Assembly (NCBI RefSeq): GCF_034387475.1 | Contig: NZ_JAXCIL010000001.1 | Span: 2,232,001 to 2,296,000 of the forward strand | Reading direction: 5' to 3' | DNA from: Pseudomonas sp. Teo4 | GTDB lineage: Bacteria > Pseudomonadota > Gammaproteobacteria > Pseudomonadales > Pseudomonadaceae | Length of the DNA stretch: 64,000 bases | Shown: positions 27,114 through 35,919 of the stretch, one piece after another | Layout: every line of letters starts with the position of its first letter | Numbering within the stretch: position 1 is the stretch's first letter | Notes under the pieces: generated by a model | What the model was told of the DNA's origin: nothing | The model's database searches: none | What the model saw: the letters and a program-made list of their open reading frames with translations, nothing else | Made by a program: the position numbers and the translations under genes

Positions 27114-28463
27114 TCAATCTGGCTCTACCAAAGGCCACCCGCCACGGGCTTGCAGAGCCAGGGCCAAACCCTGCAGCGCCTCCACCAGCGCTTGCGGCTG
27201 CTCGCCCAGCCAGGTCAGTGCCAAGTGCTGACGATAATGCCCCAGCGCGCTGTATCGCTGCCCAGGCACAACCTGCAATACCGGCCCAGACAAGCCCTCA
27301 GGCGACTGCGGCCGATGCAGACGCACCCATAACGTTCGCCCACCTTCAGGCATTTCAAATGCCACAAGCGCCCCTAGATGACGTTCGACCTGTTCGCAGA
27401 GCAGTTCCATGCGCCTAAGTAATTCGCCCTGCAACCCCCCCAGGTTGGCATCGACCTCGCCCCTGACCAGCACTTGGGCGAGCGCCAACTGGCGCAACGG
27501 CGCCAATAGAAAACCCCGTTGCGCAATGGCCGAGGGCAGAACCGGATGGCGGCATAGCATATAGGCATAGGGCGCCTCCGCCCCGACACTGGCCTCCAGT
27601 GAACCCAATACCATCAACCAGCGCGGGTCGACCCAGTCGCGCAGGCGCGAGCCTGGCGGCGCGCCGAAGCAGTGCTCACTGTCGAGGTCGTTTTCCAGCA
27701 ACCAAACCGGGTGCTGGTTGACCAACTGTGCTATGCGCTGCTGATCGCGCAGCGGCATCAGACGCCCCTGGGGCATACCCAGGCAGGATGGCAAAATCAG
27801 CATTCGCACCGACTCACGACCGAGCAAGCATGACAGCCGCTGCAAATCCAGGCGTCCACAGTCACTCAGTGGCACCTCCAGCACCTGCATGTCACAACGT
27901 CGCAAGACCTGCAGCAAACGCCAGCAGCACGGTGAAGCCACCACCACTGTTGCCCCTCTCAGCGACAGTGCCTCCAGCACGGTTTCCAGCAAAGCCTGCA
28001 CATCGGGGCCCAGGTGAACATCCTCACCGCACCAATATTGCCGGGATGAACGGGTGTAACGCTCGGCCAGGGCGTTGCGCAACCGCACGCCCCCGGTGTT
28101 ATCCCACGCGGTCGCGGCCCGCTGCCGAGCCAGGCGCCGCTCATGGGCCAACAGCACGCGCTCCAACAGCGGATGGGCAGGCACCGCGGACCAGCCGGGC
28201 GTCGCACCAGCTGGTACCAGCCCACCCCGCGGCGGGTCGGACGGCACGAAATAACCCGACTTGGGCACCGACACCACCCGACCTTCATGCTCCAGCAAGC
28301 TGTAGGCACTCTGTACGGTGGCCAACGACACGCGCAGGCGCCTGGAAAGTTCGCGTAGCGAAGGCAAGCGCCGCTCCCCACTCCTGTGGGCCTCTGTAAT
28401 CAGCGCCGCAAGGTAGTGATACACCGTCTGATAGGCGAACTCCCCCCTTGACGATCGCCCCAT
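27114..28463 (-). CDS. MocR/GntR-type regulator with aminotransferase-like domain lacking PLP lysine
   Basis: The start is ATG 28463, which overlaps the upstream stop (TGATG) and gives 449 residues. The N-terminal GntR winged helix is clear (LPSLRELSRRLRVSLATVQS). The C-terminal fold-type-I domain retains ENDLDSE and PSCLGMPQG. At the position of the PLP Schiff-base lysine, normally GSFSK, it reads GSLEAS, with Ala291. The Arg after it (RLGY) is also gone (APYAY). It therefore probably binds DNA without covalent PLP, or senses another ligand. It is co-transcribed with the unknown protein upstream. Confidence 0.88.
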   Translation of the reverse strand: MGRSSRGEFAYQTVYHYLAALITEAHRSGERRLPSLRELSRRLRVSLATVQSAYSLLEHEGRVVSVPKSGYFVPSDPPRGGLVPAGATPGWSAVPAHPLLERVLLAHERRLARQRAATAWDNTGGVRLRNALAERYTRSSRQYWCGEDVHLGPDVQALLETVLEALSLRGATVVVASPCCWRLLQVLRRCDMQVLEVPLSDCGRLDLQRLSCLLGRESVRMLILPSCLGMPQGRLMPLRDQQRIAQLVNQHPVWLLENDLDSEHCFGAPPGSRLRDWVDPRWLMVLGSLEASVGAEAPYAYMLCRHPVLPSAIAQRGFLLAPLRQLALAQVLVRGEVDANLGGLQGELLRRMELLCEQVERHLGALVAFEMPEGGRTLWVRLHRPQSPEGLSGPVLQVVPGQRYSALGHYRQHLALTWLGEQPQALVEALQGLALALQARGGWPLVEPD

Positions 28464-29872
28464 CAGGGCGATGCCTTGCAACGCGAAGGCGCTGAGGCGG
28501 GCAGTTGGCGCAGTAGCCGCAACTGCACATCGCGCCGCGCCAGATTGGCCAGCATCCGCCTGGATGCGGGCCGAATGCGCCCTTCATAGATCGCTCTCAA
28601 CTGTCCCAGGGTCAAACCACTGGTTTCGATCAGCCAGTCCTTGATGGGTTCAGGGCAAGGCTTACCCTGCAAGGCGCGATGCAGGTATGGCAAGGCGACC
28701 AGCATTTCGCGGTGTCGACACTGCAGGTAGCGCTCAAGGTCACGCCCGTGATTGGCGATTGGGCTGAACAGCGCACAGGCGATTTGTGTCTGGGTTATCC
28801 CATATGTCTTGTCGAAACGGTCCTGATCAGGCTGTTCAGGCTTGGTCTGCGTGGGCGAACGGGCCAGTTGCAACAAATCTCGAGGCGTATTGGTTTGGAT
28901 GCCGTGTGTACGCACTTCATGCAGGTGCATGATAGCCAGCGGGTCAAGAAACGCGCTCAATGGTTTACCGTCGCTAGCAGACTCAGGGCAATTCAGAAAC
29001 TCGTCCAACTGGTCCCGCACAGGCATTTGCGGCAACAGATCATCCACGGCGATGACCCTCAATACCGCCTGTTCGCGCGCCGGTGCTTGATCACTGCGCC
29101 CCCGTTCCAAAGCAGTCCCGGCAACCCCATGCAGGGCGCCCAGCCCCTCGAACAGACCAGCCAGACTCTGAGGCATGTCGCGCAACCCATGCTCACCCGC
29201 CAGACGCAACGTACGCCGAGCCCAGGACAAATAACGCCGCCGCTGGCGCGCCGGCATGGCAGTGACCACTACATCACCCTCTTGTTGCCCGCTCAACGCC
29301 AAACGCAGGGCATCCGCCAGTTCCAGGTGTATACGGCTACCGAACAAGGCTTCGGGCCGCGCGTCAATGAGGTGACTGAACAACAACAGGGCATTGCGAG
29401 CCAGCGCCCAACGCTCGGTCGATTTCGCAGACTTGCAACAGAACGGAACCACTTCACAACCATCGATCATCTGCAGTTCCACCCGAACGTCATCGTCCAG
29501 GAACAACGTGTTGAACAGGCGCTGATGACTGTCCAGGCAGCCGCTGCCGCTTCCTCGAGGGCGGGGCCTTGGTGGGCTGGGCGCCGGCAGGCAGGCCACC
29601 AGCACCCGCAACTGGAATGTTTCCGGTGCGCGCAGGGCAATGCTCAGCTGGGCAGCGCGCAGGGTGGCCAGCAGGCGTGCACTGCTCCGGTCATTCCCTT
29701 GCAGCACCAGCAAGCGTAGCGACCCTATGTATTCAAGGCCTCCGGCCGCCACCAACAATCGCTGAACCAGTAACTGCAAAGAGGCATGCTGCGCCTGCGA
29801 CATGTTCTTGCACAAGCGCTCGTACACTTGTTTATAGATATTATGCATTGCCTGTTCATGAATAGCGCTCAT
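28463..29872 (-). CDS. Unrecognised protein paired with a MocR-like regulator
   Basis: I do not recognise this 469-residue protein. It has no signal peptide or TM helix. It is rich in Leu, Arg and Ala, and mostly helical by appearance. Notable parts are an N-terminal IYKQVYERLCKNMSQAQHAS segment, a Pro/Arg-rich linker (PSPPRPRPRGSGSG) near residue 118, and a C-terminal region LTLGQLRAIYEGRIRPASRR that could be a helix-turn-helix-like element. The stop overlaps the start of the MocR-like gene by one base, so the two are translationally coupled. A regulatory or accessory role with that regulator is plausible but unproven. Confidence 0.7.
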   Translation of the reverse strand: MSAIHEQAMHNIYKQVYERLCKNMSQAQHASLQLLVQRLLVAAGGLEYIGSLRLLVLQGNDRSSARLLATLRAAQLSIALRAPETFQLRVLVACLPAPSPPRPRPRGSGSGCLDSHQRLFNTLFLDDDVRVELQMIDGCEVVPFCCKSAKSTERWALARNALLLFSHLIDARPEALFGSRIHLELADALRLALSGQQEGDVVVTAMPARQRRRYLSWARRTLRLAGEHGLRDMPQSLAGLFEGLGALHGVAGTALERGRSDQAPAREQAVLRVIAVDDLLPQMPVRDQLDEFLNCPESASDGKPLSAFLDPLAIMHLHEVRTHGIQTNTPRDLLQLARSPTQTKPEQPDQDRFDKTYGITQTQIACALFSPIANHGRDLERYLQCRHREMLVALPYLHRALQGKPCPEPIKDWLIETSGLTLGQLRAIYEGRIRPASRRMLANLARRDVQLRLLRQLPASAPSRCKASP

Positions 29873-30298
29873 GCTGCCACCTCAAAAACTTCATCTGCTC
29901 GCCACGCACTCTTGAAATGCTCTAGCGACTATTAATTGAAGAAATTTCCCACAACTTGTGGAAACAAAGAAGTGACAGGTCACTGTCGCCAAGCCATTGA
30001 AATGAAGCCCCGTCCCTGATGACGGAGCGCTACCGCACACTGCGTACCGCCTGGCCAATCCTCGCTCATCCCACGCTCCTTGCGCCGAACTATCACCGCG
30101 CCATTATCGAGCGTTGCAAAGTGAATAAAAGATACAGAGCCTGGTAAAAAAACCATTCAGGGGACGCGTGAACACACAATGCACGCGACCATCAGGCAGT
30201 TCAACTTACAAAACTTTCCAGAACATTTCCCGAACAAACCCAGCGCTCGCAAATTATGTAGGAAAGTTCTTTAAGGCTTGTAGGAATCGCCCAAAAAA
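29873..30298. other. Intergenic region upstream of the unknown/MocR operon
   Basis: No gene is seen in these 426 bp, which are AT-richer than the neighbouring genes. They hold the promoter region of the minus-strand operon ending at 27114. At 29944-29964 there is an imperfect inverted repeat, TTCCCACAACTTGTGGAAA (8-base arms with one extra C). It could be an operator for the MocR-like regulator; this is only a candidate. Confidence 0.4.
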
Positions 30299-30624
30299 GG
30301 TTCTTCACGGAATCTTGTGAGGGGGCTTCTAAGTGCCTGTCCTGGGTTTGGAGGTGATGCGTATATCGAGCGCCGCCCGCGCGGCGCATCGCGAGCAAGG
30401 CTCGCTCCTACGTTTGTTTACGGCCAATAACGCCTGTGACACACGCGCGCGACCGCCTTGTGTGTACGACTCGATATCAAGCCATGCACCAAGGCGTTCG
30501 CGCGCAAATCCCATAGGCATAACTGGCCCGAAACAAACGTAGGAGCGAGCCTTGCTCGCGATGCGCCGCGCGGGCGGCGCTCGATCTGCCAAGCACCGAA
30601 AATGGTGTGAAAAACCCAATAAAA
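30299..30624 (+). repeat. 326-bp palindromic dispersed repeat, copy A
   Basis: Both ends of this element carry REP-like arms in inverse orientation (about 30365-30419 and 30531-30595; core CGCGAGCAAGGCTCGCTCC). Between them is an about 110-bp centre with further inverted symmetry. A second copy lies at 43865-44190 in the opposite orientation and is about 95 percent identical by eye. The outer flanks (GGTTCTTCACGGAATC and GGTGTGAAAAACCCAAT) are also shared, so the repeating unit is larger than a simple REP pair. The 96-codon open frame inside is best read as a by-product of the palindrome. Confidence 0.9.
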
Positions 30625-30648
30625 AGCCCGGACATTGTCCGGGCTTTT
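30622..30648 (-). terminator. Rho-independent terminator of mexS
   Basis: A near-perfect hairpin, AAAAGCCCGGACA / TGTCCGGGCTTTT, lies 16 bases after the mexS stop and ends in a T-tract on the minus strand. It is symmetrical enough to stop transcription arriving from the repeat side as well. Confidence 0.9.
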
Positions 30649-30663
30649 CGTATCGTCAATCTC

Positions 30664-31686
30664 TCAAGGCTGCAGCATGTCCAGCGCCACACGACCGCCA
30701 CAGGGACACTCGTCCATCAGGCGATGGGCTTCGACCACCTCACTGAACGGATACACCTTGATGTTCAGTGGCGTGACCAATTGATCGGCGGTGAACTGGT
30801 TGATATCACGCAGCGCACGCTGCAGGGCAACCTGGTCCTGGCTGATGCCCAGCTCGGGCTTGCCAGTGAAGTTGCCAATGCAATGTACATAGAACTGGAT
30901 GTTTTTCCGGAATGCTGCGCACGCCGGGAAAGGCGTCTGGTTACCGCCCTGCAGGCCATACAGCACCAAGCTGCCACGCGGTGCCAGGACATCGCCGAGC
31001 AGCGACATCTGCGGCCCACCCATGCCATCGAGCACCATGTCCACTCCGCGCCCGTCGGTGTACTTGCCAACCTGCATGACCAGGTCCTGCTCTTCAGTGA
31101 CGATCACCTTGTCGGCACCCAGCCCCAGCAGGTATTCGCGCTGCTCAGGTTCCTTGGTGGCGGCGAACACCTTCAGCCCAAGCGCCTTGCCCAGCTGAAC
31201 GAACGCAGGCCCGGCACAATGGCTGGCATCGGTGACCAGCGCGGTTTGCCCAGCCTTGGCCCTGGCCAGGTCGACATAGGCGAAGTAGGCGATCAGCAAT
31301 GGCGTGTAGTGCACGCTGGCCTGAATAGGCGTGAGGATGTCAGGGTAACGGGTGATGGCCGTGCGCGGCAGGACGATCACATCGCCATACACCGGATGGT
31401 CGTTGGCGCTGGTGGCCGGGAAGCTGGCCACACGGTCGCCCACAACGATGTCATCGACGCCCTCGCCGACCGCAGTCACAACACCGGCCATTTCGTGGCC
31501 GATCCCGGCTGGCAGGCGCGCCTGGGACGGTGCAAGGTTCTGCCGCCAGAGCACGTCATACCAACTCACGCCGATCGCCTCGACGCGGATCTGCACCTCG
31601 CCAACGGCAGGGGACGGTTCGGCCTGCTCTTCGCAACGGAGCACATCGGCCGCGCCGAACTTGTGGAAACGGATCATGCGGGACAT
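30664..31686 (-). CDS. mexS: MexS-like zinc-independent quinone/alcohol oxidoreductase
   Basis: A 340-residue medium-chain dehydrogenase/reductase. The N-terminal GroES-like domain (MSRMIRFHKFGAADVLRCEE; GIGHEMAGVVTAVGEG) and the NADPH-binding Rossmann part (TALVTDASHCAGPAFVQ) are present. Zinc-binding Cys clusters are absent. It faces the mexT gene head-to-head, the same arrangement as mexS/mexT in P. aeruginosa, where MexS loss activates MexT by raising electrophile stress. By family and context it should detoxify a reactive metabolite. Confidence 0.9.
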   Translation of the reverse strand: MSRMIRFHKFGAADVLRCEEQAEPSPAVGEVQIRVEAIGVSWYDVLWRQNLAPSQARLPAGIGHEMAGVVTAVGEGVDDIVVGDRVASFPATSANDHPVYGDVIVLPRTAITRYPDILTPIQASVHYTPLLIAYFAYVDLARAKAGQTALVTDASHCAGPAFVQLGKALGLKVFAATKEPEQREYLLGLGADKVIVTEEQDLVMQVGKYTDGRGVDMVLDGMGGPQMSLLGDVLAPRGSLVLYGLQGGNQTPFPACAAFRKNIQFYVHCIGNFTGKPELGISQDQVALQRALRDINQFTADQLVTPLNIKVYPFSEVVEAHRLMDECPCGGRVALDMLQP

Positions 31687-31765
31687 CGCATACCTCGCCT
31701 GTGTGAACCTCGTATTACCACGGACTTTATCCGGGCTTTTGCCGTTAGACCATCAGTGGCTATTA

Positions 31766-31789
31766 ATAGTCGACATGCCTGTCATTGAT
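31766..31789. promoter_or_regulatory. Candidate MexT (LysR nod-box-like) site
   Basis: In the divergent mexS-mexT spacer, ATAGT-N4-ATGCCT-N5-TGAT partly matches the reverse of the MexT consensus as I remember it (ATCA-N5-GTCGAT-N4-ACYAT). The outer blocks fit; the middle hexamer fits at half its bases. An additional upstream ATCA at 31752 gives wider symmetry. Confidence 0.4.
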
Positions 31790-31892
31790 TGGGCACCCCA
31801 CATTCTTGTGCATTGGCCCCCGGAAATCGGTGCAGGGTAACAGCCTTTGGCCTTAAGATTCACCCCTGCCCCACTTTAGGTGAAGCGCACCG

Positions 31893-32807
31893 ATGAATCG
31901 AAACGACCTGCGTCGCGTAGACCTCAACCTGCTGATCGTGTTCGAAACGCTGATGCACGAGCGCAGCGTGACCCGTGCCGCCGAGAAGCTGTTTCTTGGC
32001 CAGCCGGCGATCAGCGCCGCCCTGTCGCGCCTGCGCAACCTGTTCGACGACCCGCTGTTCGTACGCACCGGCCGCAGCATGGAGCCGTCGGCGCGCGCCC
32101 ACGAAATCTTCGCCCTGCTCTCGCCGGCGCTGGATTCGATTTCCACGGCGGTCAGCCGCGCCGCCGAATTCGACCCGGCCACCAGCAACTCGGTGTTTCG
32201 CATCGGCCTGTCCGACGATGCCGAGTTCGCCCTGTTGCCGCAATTGCTCAAGCGCATCCGCGCCGAAGCCCCCGGCATCGTCCTGGTGGTACGACGGGTC
32301 AATTACCTGCTGATGCCGACGCTGCTGGCCTCGGGGGAAATATCGGTGGGCGTGAGTTACACCAACGAACTGCCCGCCAACGCCAAACGCAAGGTACTGC
32401 GTCGCAGCAAACCCAAGTTGCTGCGCGCCGACAGCGTGCCCGGCAGCATCACCTTGGACGATTTCTGCGCACGCCCCCACGCGCTGGTGTCGTTTGCGGG
32501 CGACCTATCCGGGTTCATCGACGAAGCCTTGGAAGAAATTGGCCGTAAACGCCATGTGGTCCTGGCCGTGCCGCAGTTCAACGGGCTGGGGAGCTTGCTG
32601 GCAGGGACCGATATCGTTGCGACGGTGCCGGACTACACCGCCGATGCCTTGACTGCGGCAGGCGGGCTGCGGGCCGAAGACCTGCCGATGGACGTGCGTA
32701 GCTTTGAACTGCACATGGCTTGGCGTGGGGCGCAGGACAATGACCCGGCGGAGCGATGGTTGAGGTCTCGGATTCAGATGTTCTTTGGGGATCCGGATAG
32801 CCTTTGA
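31893..32807 (+). CDS. mexT: LysR-type regulator MexT
   Basis: A 304-residue LysR regulator that I recognise as MexT. The N-terminus MNRNDLRRVDLNLLIVFETL and HTH segment SVTRAAEKLFLGQPAISAAL are essentially those of the P. aeruginosa protein. The C-terminal end GAQDNDPAERWLRSRI-MF-GDPDSL is also conserved. MexT activates mexEF-oprN and mexS and responds to electrophile/thiol stress. Here the next gene is an opposing MFS transporter, and no RND efflux operon follows. The targets must be elsewhere on the chromosome. Confidence 0.93.
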   Translation: MNRNDLRRVDLNLLIVFETLMHERSVTRAAEKLFLGQPAISAALSRLRNLFDDPLFVRTGRSMEPSARAHEIFALLSPALDSISTAVSRAAEFDPATSNSVFRIGLSDDAEFALLPQLLKRIRAEAPGIVLVVRRVNYLLMPTLLASGEISVGVSYTNELPANAKRKVLRRSKPKLLRADSVPGSITLDDFCARPHALVSFAGDLSGFIDEALEEIGRKRHVVLAVPQFNGLGSLLAGTDIVATVPDYTADALTAAGGLRAEDLPMDVRSFELHMAWRGAQDNDPAERWLRSRIQMFFGDPDSL

Positions 32808-32904
32808 GTGAATGCCGTTCAAAAACCACAAGCATCCTATAAAAAGTTACTTATAGTTGATACATAGTCCTAAACCCCTGGTTTCCCAAAGGTTGCCTGC
32901 CTGA

Positions 32905-34167
32905 TCATGATGCTTGTACATCGTCCGGCCGGACGCTCTGGAATCTGGCAACCCATTTCACGAGCACTCGCCCGGTGCAGTAGACAAGCAGCAGCCCACC
33001 ACAGAGACTCATCGTCCAGATGCCGCCGATGCTTGCCGCCAGCAGACCCGCCATTGCCCCCCCTATCGCATCGAAACCGAAACGTGTCGAGGTGTAGATC
33101 GACACTACCCGCCCACGCAGTATTTCTGGCGCCTGGTTTTGCAGCAGGATATTTGTGCCGACATTGTTGATCGTTACCCCATAGCCCAGTACGGCCATTG
33201 CAACCAGCGACAGCGGCAGGTAGTCACTGACCGCGAAAACCATCAAAGCGACAGCGCTAACCGTGGCGCCTTGCATGATCATGCGCTGGAGTTGCTCCAC
33301 GGTTTGCCGGGCGATCAAGAGCGTCGAGACCAGCGAACCTAAACCTGCGGCGCCCCAGAGCCAGCCAAGCGTTCGGGCATCCCCCGAAAAAACATCGCGG
33401 GCGAATACCGGTAGCAGTACCGCGTAGCTTGAAGCACTGACATTCACCACCAGCACTCCGAACATCAGGCTGCGTACCGAGGGCGTCTTGAAGGTATAGG
33501 CCAGCCCCTGGCGGAAGAGGCTGCTCATGCTGCCACGGGCACGTTCGCCAGCGCTCAGACGAACGAACAGCAGGCCGACAATCAGGGCAAGGTACGAGAT
33601 TGCATTCAAGGCAAAGCATGCGGCTTCACCGACAAGGCCAATCAACAACCCGGCCAGCGGGGGGCCGACAAAGCGTGAGCAGGTAAAAAGCGTGGCATTC
33701 AACGCCAGGGCATTGGGTAGGTCTTCGGCGTTGTCGACAAACCGACTCAGCAACGATTGGCGTAGCGGTGTATCCGCAGCGTTCAGCACACCCAGCGTGA
33801 ATGCCAGGATCACTATCAGATTGGCACTGATATCGCCGCTGTAAGTGAGCAACGCAAGCACACTGGCCTGAACGCCCAACAGCGCCTGGGTGAGCAATAA
33901 CAGCTTGCGTTTGTCATGTCGGTCCATCCATGCGCCAGCGAACGGCCCAACCAGCAATTGCGGCAGCAAGCTGGCGCAGGTTGTAGCACCGAGCAACGCA
34001 GTGGAATCGGTCAGGCGATAGATCAACCACGACAGTGCCACCATCTGTATCCATGTGCCCAACGTGGAGACGGCATGTCCGATAAAGTAGAGACGGAAGT
34101 TAGGGTGGCGCAACGCCCGAAGATAGTGCGGCCAGCGAGACGAAGCGGGCATTCGAGGAGAACTCAT
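32905..34167 (-). CDS. MFS transporter, EntS/MFS_3-like exporter
   Basis: A 420-residue, 12-TM-helix transporter. The N-terminal block SRWPHYLRALRHPNFRLYFIGHAVSTLGTW resembles the enterobactin exporter EntS and related drug-efflux proteins. The loop motif GAWMDRHDKRK and the second-half segment LQNQAPEILRGRVVSIY are typical. Substrate is unknown; no siderophore gene is nearby. It is monocistronic. Its 5' region shares the divergent spacer with an aldehyde dehydrogenase gene and holds a 12-bp palindrome. Confidence 0.88.
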   Translation of the reverse strand: MSSPRMPASSRWPHYLRALRHPNFRLYFIGHAVSTLGTWIQMVALSWLIYRLTDSTALLGATTCASLLPQLLVGPFAGAWMDRHDKRKLLLLTQALLGVQASVLALLTYSGDISANLIVILAFTLGVLNAADTPLRQSLLSRFVDNAEDLPNALALNATLFTCSRFVGPPLAGLLIGLVGEAACFALNAISYLALIVGLLFVRLSAGERARGSMSSLFRQGLAYTFKTPSVRSLMFGVLVVNVSASSYAVLLPVFARDVFSGDARTLGWLWGAAGLGSLVSTLLIARQTVEQLQRMIMQGATVSAVALMVFAVSDYLPLSLVAMAVLGYGVTINNVGTNILLQNQAPEILRGRVVSIYTSTRFGFDAIGGAMAGLLAASIGGIWTMSLCGGLLLVYCTGRVLVKWVARFQSVRPDDVQAS

Positions 34168-34194
34168 GAAAATAATCCGCCAGCGATAATAAAG

Positions 34195-34206
34195 TTAACA
34201 TGTTAA
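34195..34206. promoter_or_regulatory. Perfect 12-bp palindrome in a divergent promoter region
   Basis: TTAACATGTTAA lies 28 bp upstream of the MFS start codon and 180 bp upstream of the aldehyde dehydrogenase start. A perfect AT-rich palindrome there is a plausible operator (for example for a TetR or MarR protein), but no regulator gene is adjacent. Confidence 0.35.
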
Positions 34207-34386
34207 ACATAGTATGCCCTTGGGGGCCTTCTTCCAAGGTGTTGATACCGCTGCGATGCCGTCATCACTCTGGCAGCCACAGTCATGCCTCTTGTCACGC
34301 TGGCACAAGATCGTCACCACTTGTCTCTCTATGCTCGACGCTTTGGCGGCCTGCCAGCCGCATCCAATCTGCCGCCTGGAGTTCAC

Positions 34387-35874
34387 ATGAGCGACATCAC
34401 TCTGCTGCCTGCTGTAACCGCATTTCTAGCCCGAGAGCATGGCGTGTTCATCGATGGCCAGACCACCGCCAGCCAGTCCTCTGCAAAAATTGCCGTGGTC
34501 AACCCAGCCAACGGTCAGACCATCGCCCAGATCGCCGACGCCAACCAGGCCGATGTCGACTTCGCCGTCAGCTCATCGCGCCAAGGCTTCAGCGTCTGGT
34601 CGCGAACCAGCCCCGCCGCTCGCGCCGCCGTGCTGTTCAAGCTGGCCGACCTGCTGGAGGCCAACCGTGAAGAACTGGCGCAACTGGAAACCCTGCAATC
34701 GGGCAAGCTGATCGGCATCTCACGTGCGTTCGAGGTCGAGCAGGCCGCGCACTTCCTGCGCTACTACGCCGGCTGGGCGACCAAGATCACGGGGCAGACC
34801 ATTACCCCTTCCCTGCCTTCGTTCGCTGGTGAACGCTACAGCGCATTCACCCTGCGCGAGCCGATCGGTGTCGTGGTGGGGATCGTGCCGTGGAACTTCG
34901 CCACCATGATCGCCATCTGGAAACTGGCCTCGGCCTTGACCACTGGCTGCAGCATCATCCTCAAGCCCAGCGAATTCACCCCGTTGACACTGCTGCGCAT
35001 CGCCGAACTGGCCAGCGAGGCCGGCCTGCCACCTGGCGCACTGAACGTGCTCACCGGTGCGGGCCTGGTGGGCAAGGCACTGGTCGAACACCCCGGCACC
35101 GACAAAGTGTCGTTCACCGGCTCGGTGCCCACCGGCATTGCCGTCGGCCAGGCGGCCATGGGCGCCAAGCTGACTCGCGCCACCCTGGAGCTGGGCGGCA
35201 AGAACTCGGTGGCGTTTCTTCCGGATGTGGCAATAGACAAGGCAGTCGATGGCATCATCGAGGCGGGCTTCCTGCATTCCGGGCAGATCTGCGCGGCAGG
35301 CGAGCGTTTCTTCGTGCACCGCTCGCGCATCGACCCACTGCTCGATGCGCTGACGCAGCGCCTGGGCCAGCTGAAGATCGGCTCGCCGCTGGACGAGACT
35401 ACCCAGTTCGGCCCTGTGGCCAACAAACCCCACCAGCAGAAACTGGCCGAGCTGTTCGCCACCGCTCGCGCCGAGGGCAGCCAGATCGTCCACGGCGGAC
35501 ACATTGGCGACGGTCCAGGGTGCTTCGTCGAACCCACGGTGATACTGGCCAACTCGGCCAGCGATACCCTGCTGAACCAGGAAACCTTCGGGCCGGTGGC
35601 TACATTCCTGCCCTATGACAATGAAGATGAACTGCTGCACTTGATGAACGCCACACCCTACGGCCTGAGCGCCAGCCTGTGGACCAACGACCTGGGCAAG
35701 GCCATGCGCCTGGTACCGGAAATCCAGGCCGGTACCCTGTGGGTCAACATGCACACCTTGCTGGACCCTGCGGTGCCCTTCGGTGGCATCAAGGCTTCCG
35801 GGATCGGCCGGGAGTTCGGCTCGGCGTTCATCGATGACTTCACCGAGCTCAAGTCTGTGATGATTCGCTACTGA
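34387..35874 (+). CDS. Aldehyde dehydrogenase, phenylacetaldehyde-dehydrogenase-like
   Basis: This NAD-dependent enzyme has 495 residues from ATG 34387 (MSDITLLPAV), where homology begins. It contains the ALDH Rossmann and catalytic motifs: PWNFATMIAIWKLASAL, the glutamate LELGGKNSV, and the active-site cysteine Cys302 in SGQICAAGERF. It oxidises an aldehyde to the acid. Similarity in the C-terminal half is greatest to FeaB/PadA-type phenylacetaldehyde and related aryl/aliphatic aldehyde dehydrogenases. The precise substrate is uncertain. It stands alone, convergent with kup. Confidence 0.92.
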   Translation: MSDITLLPAVTAFLAREHGVFIDGQTTASQSSAKIAVVNPANGQTIAQIADANQADVDFAVSSSRQGFSVWSRTSPAARAAVLFKLADLLEANREELAQLETLQSGKLIGISRAFEVEQAAHFLRYYAGWATKITGQTITPSLPSFAGERYSAFTLREPIGVVVGIVPWNFATMIAIWKLASALTTGCSIILKPSEFTPLTLLRIAELASEAGLPPGALNVLTGAGLVGKALVEHPGTDKVSFTGSVPTGIAVGQAAMGAKLTRATLELGGKNSVAFLPDVAIDKAVDGIIEAGFLHSGQICAAGERFFVHRSRIDPLLDALTQRLGQLKIGSPLDETTQFGPVANKPHQQKLAELFATARAEGSQIVHGGHIGDGPGCFVEPTVILANSASDTLLNQETFGPVATFLPYDNEDELLHLMNATPYGLSASLWTNDLGKAMRLVPEIQAGTLWVNMHTLLDPAVPFGGIKASGIGREFGSAFIDDFTELKSVMIRY

Positions 35875-35919
35875 TTTCGCCTACTACCGAGCGCTGGTTA
35901 GCCCAGCGCTATGCACGCG

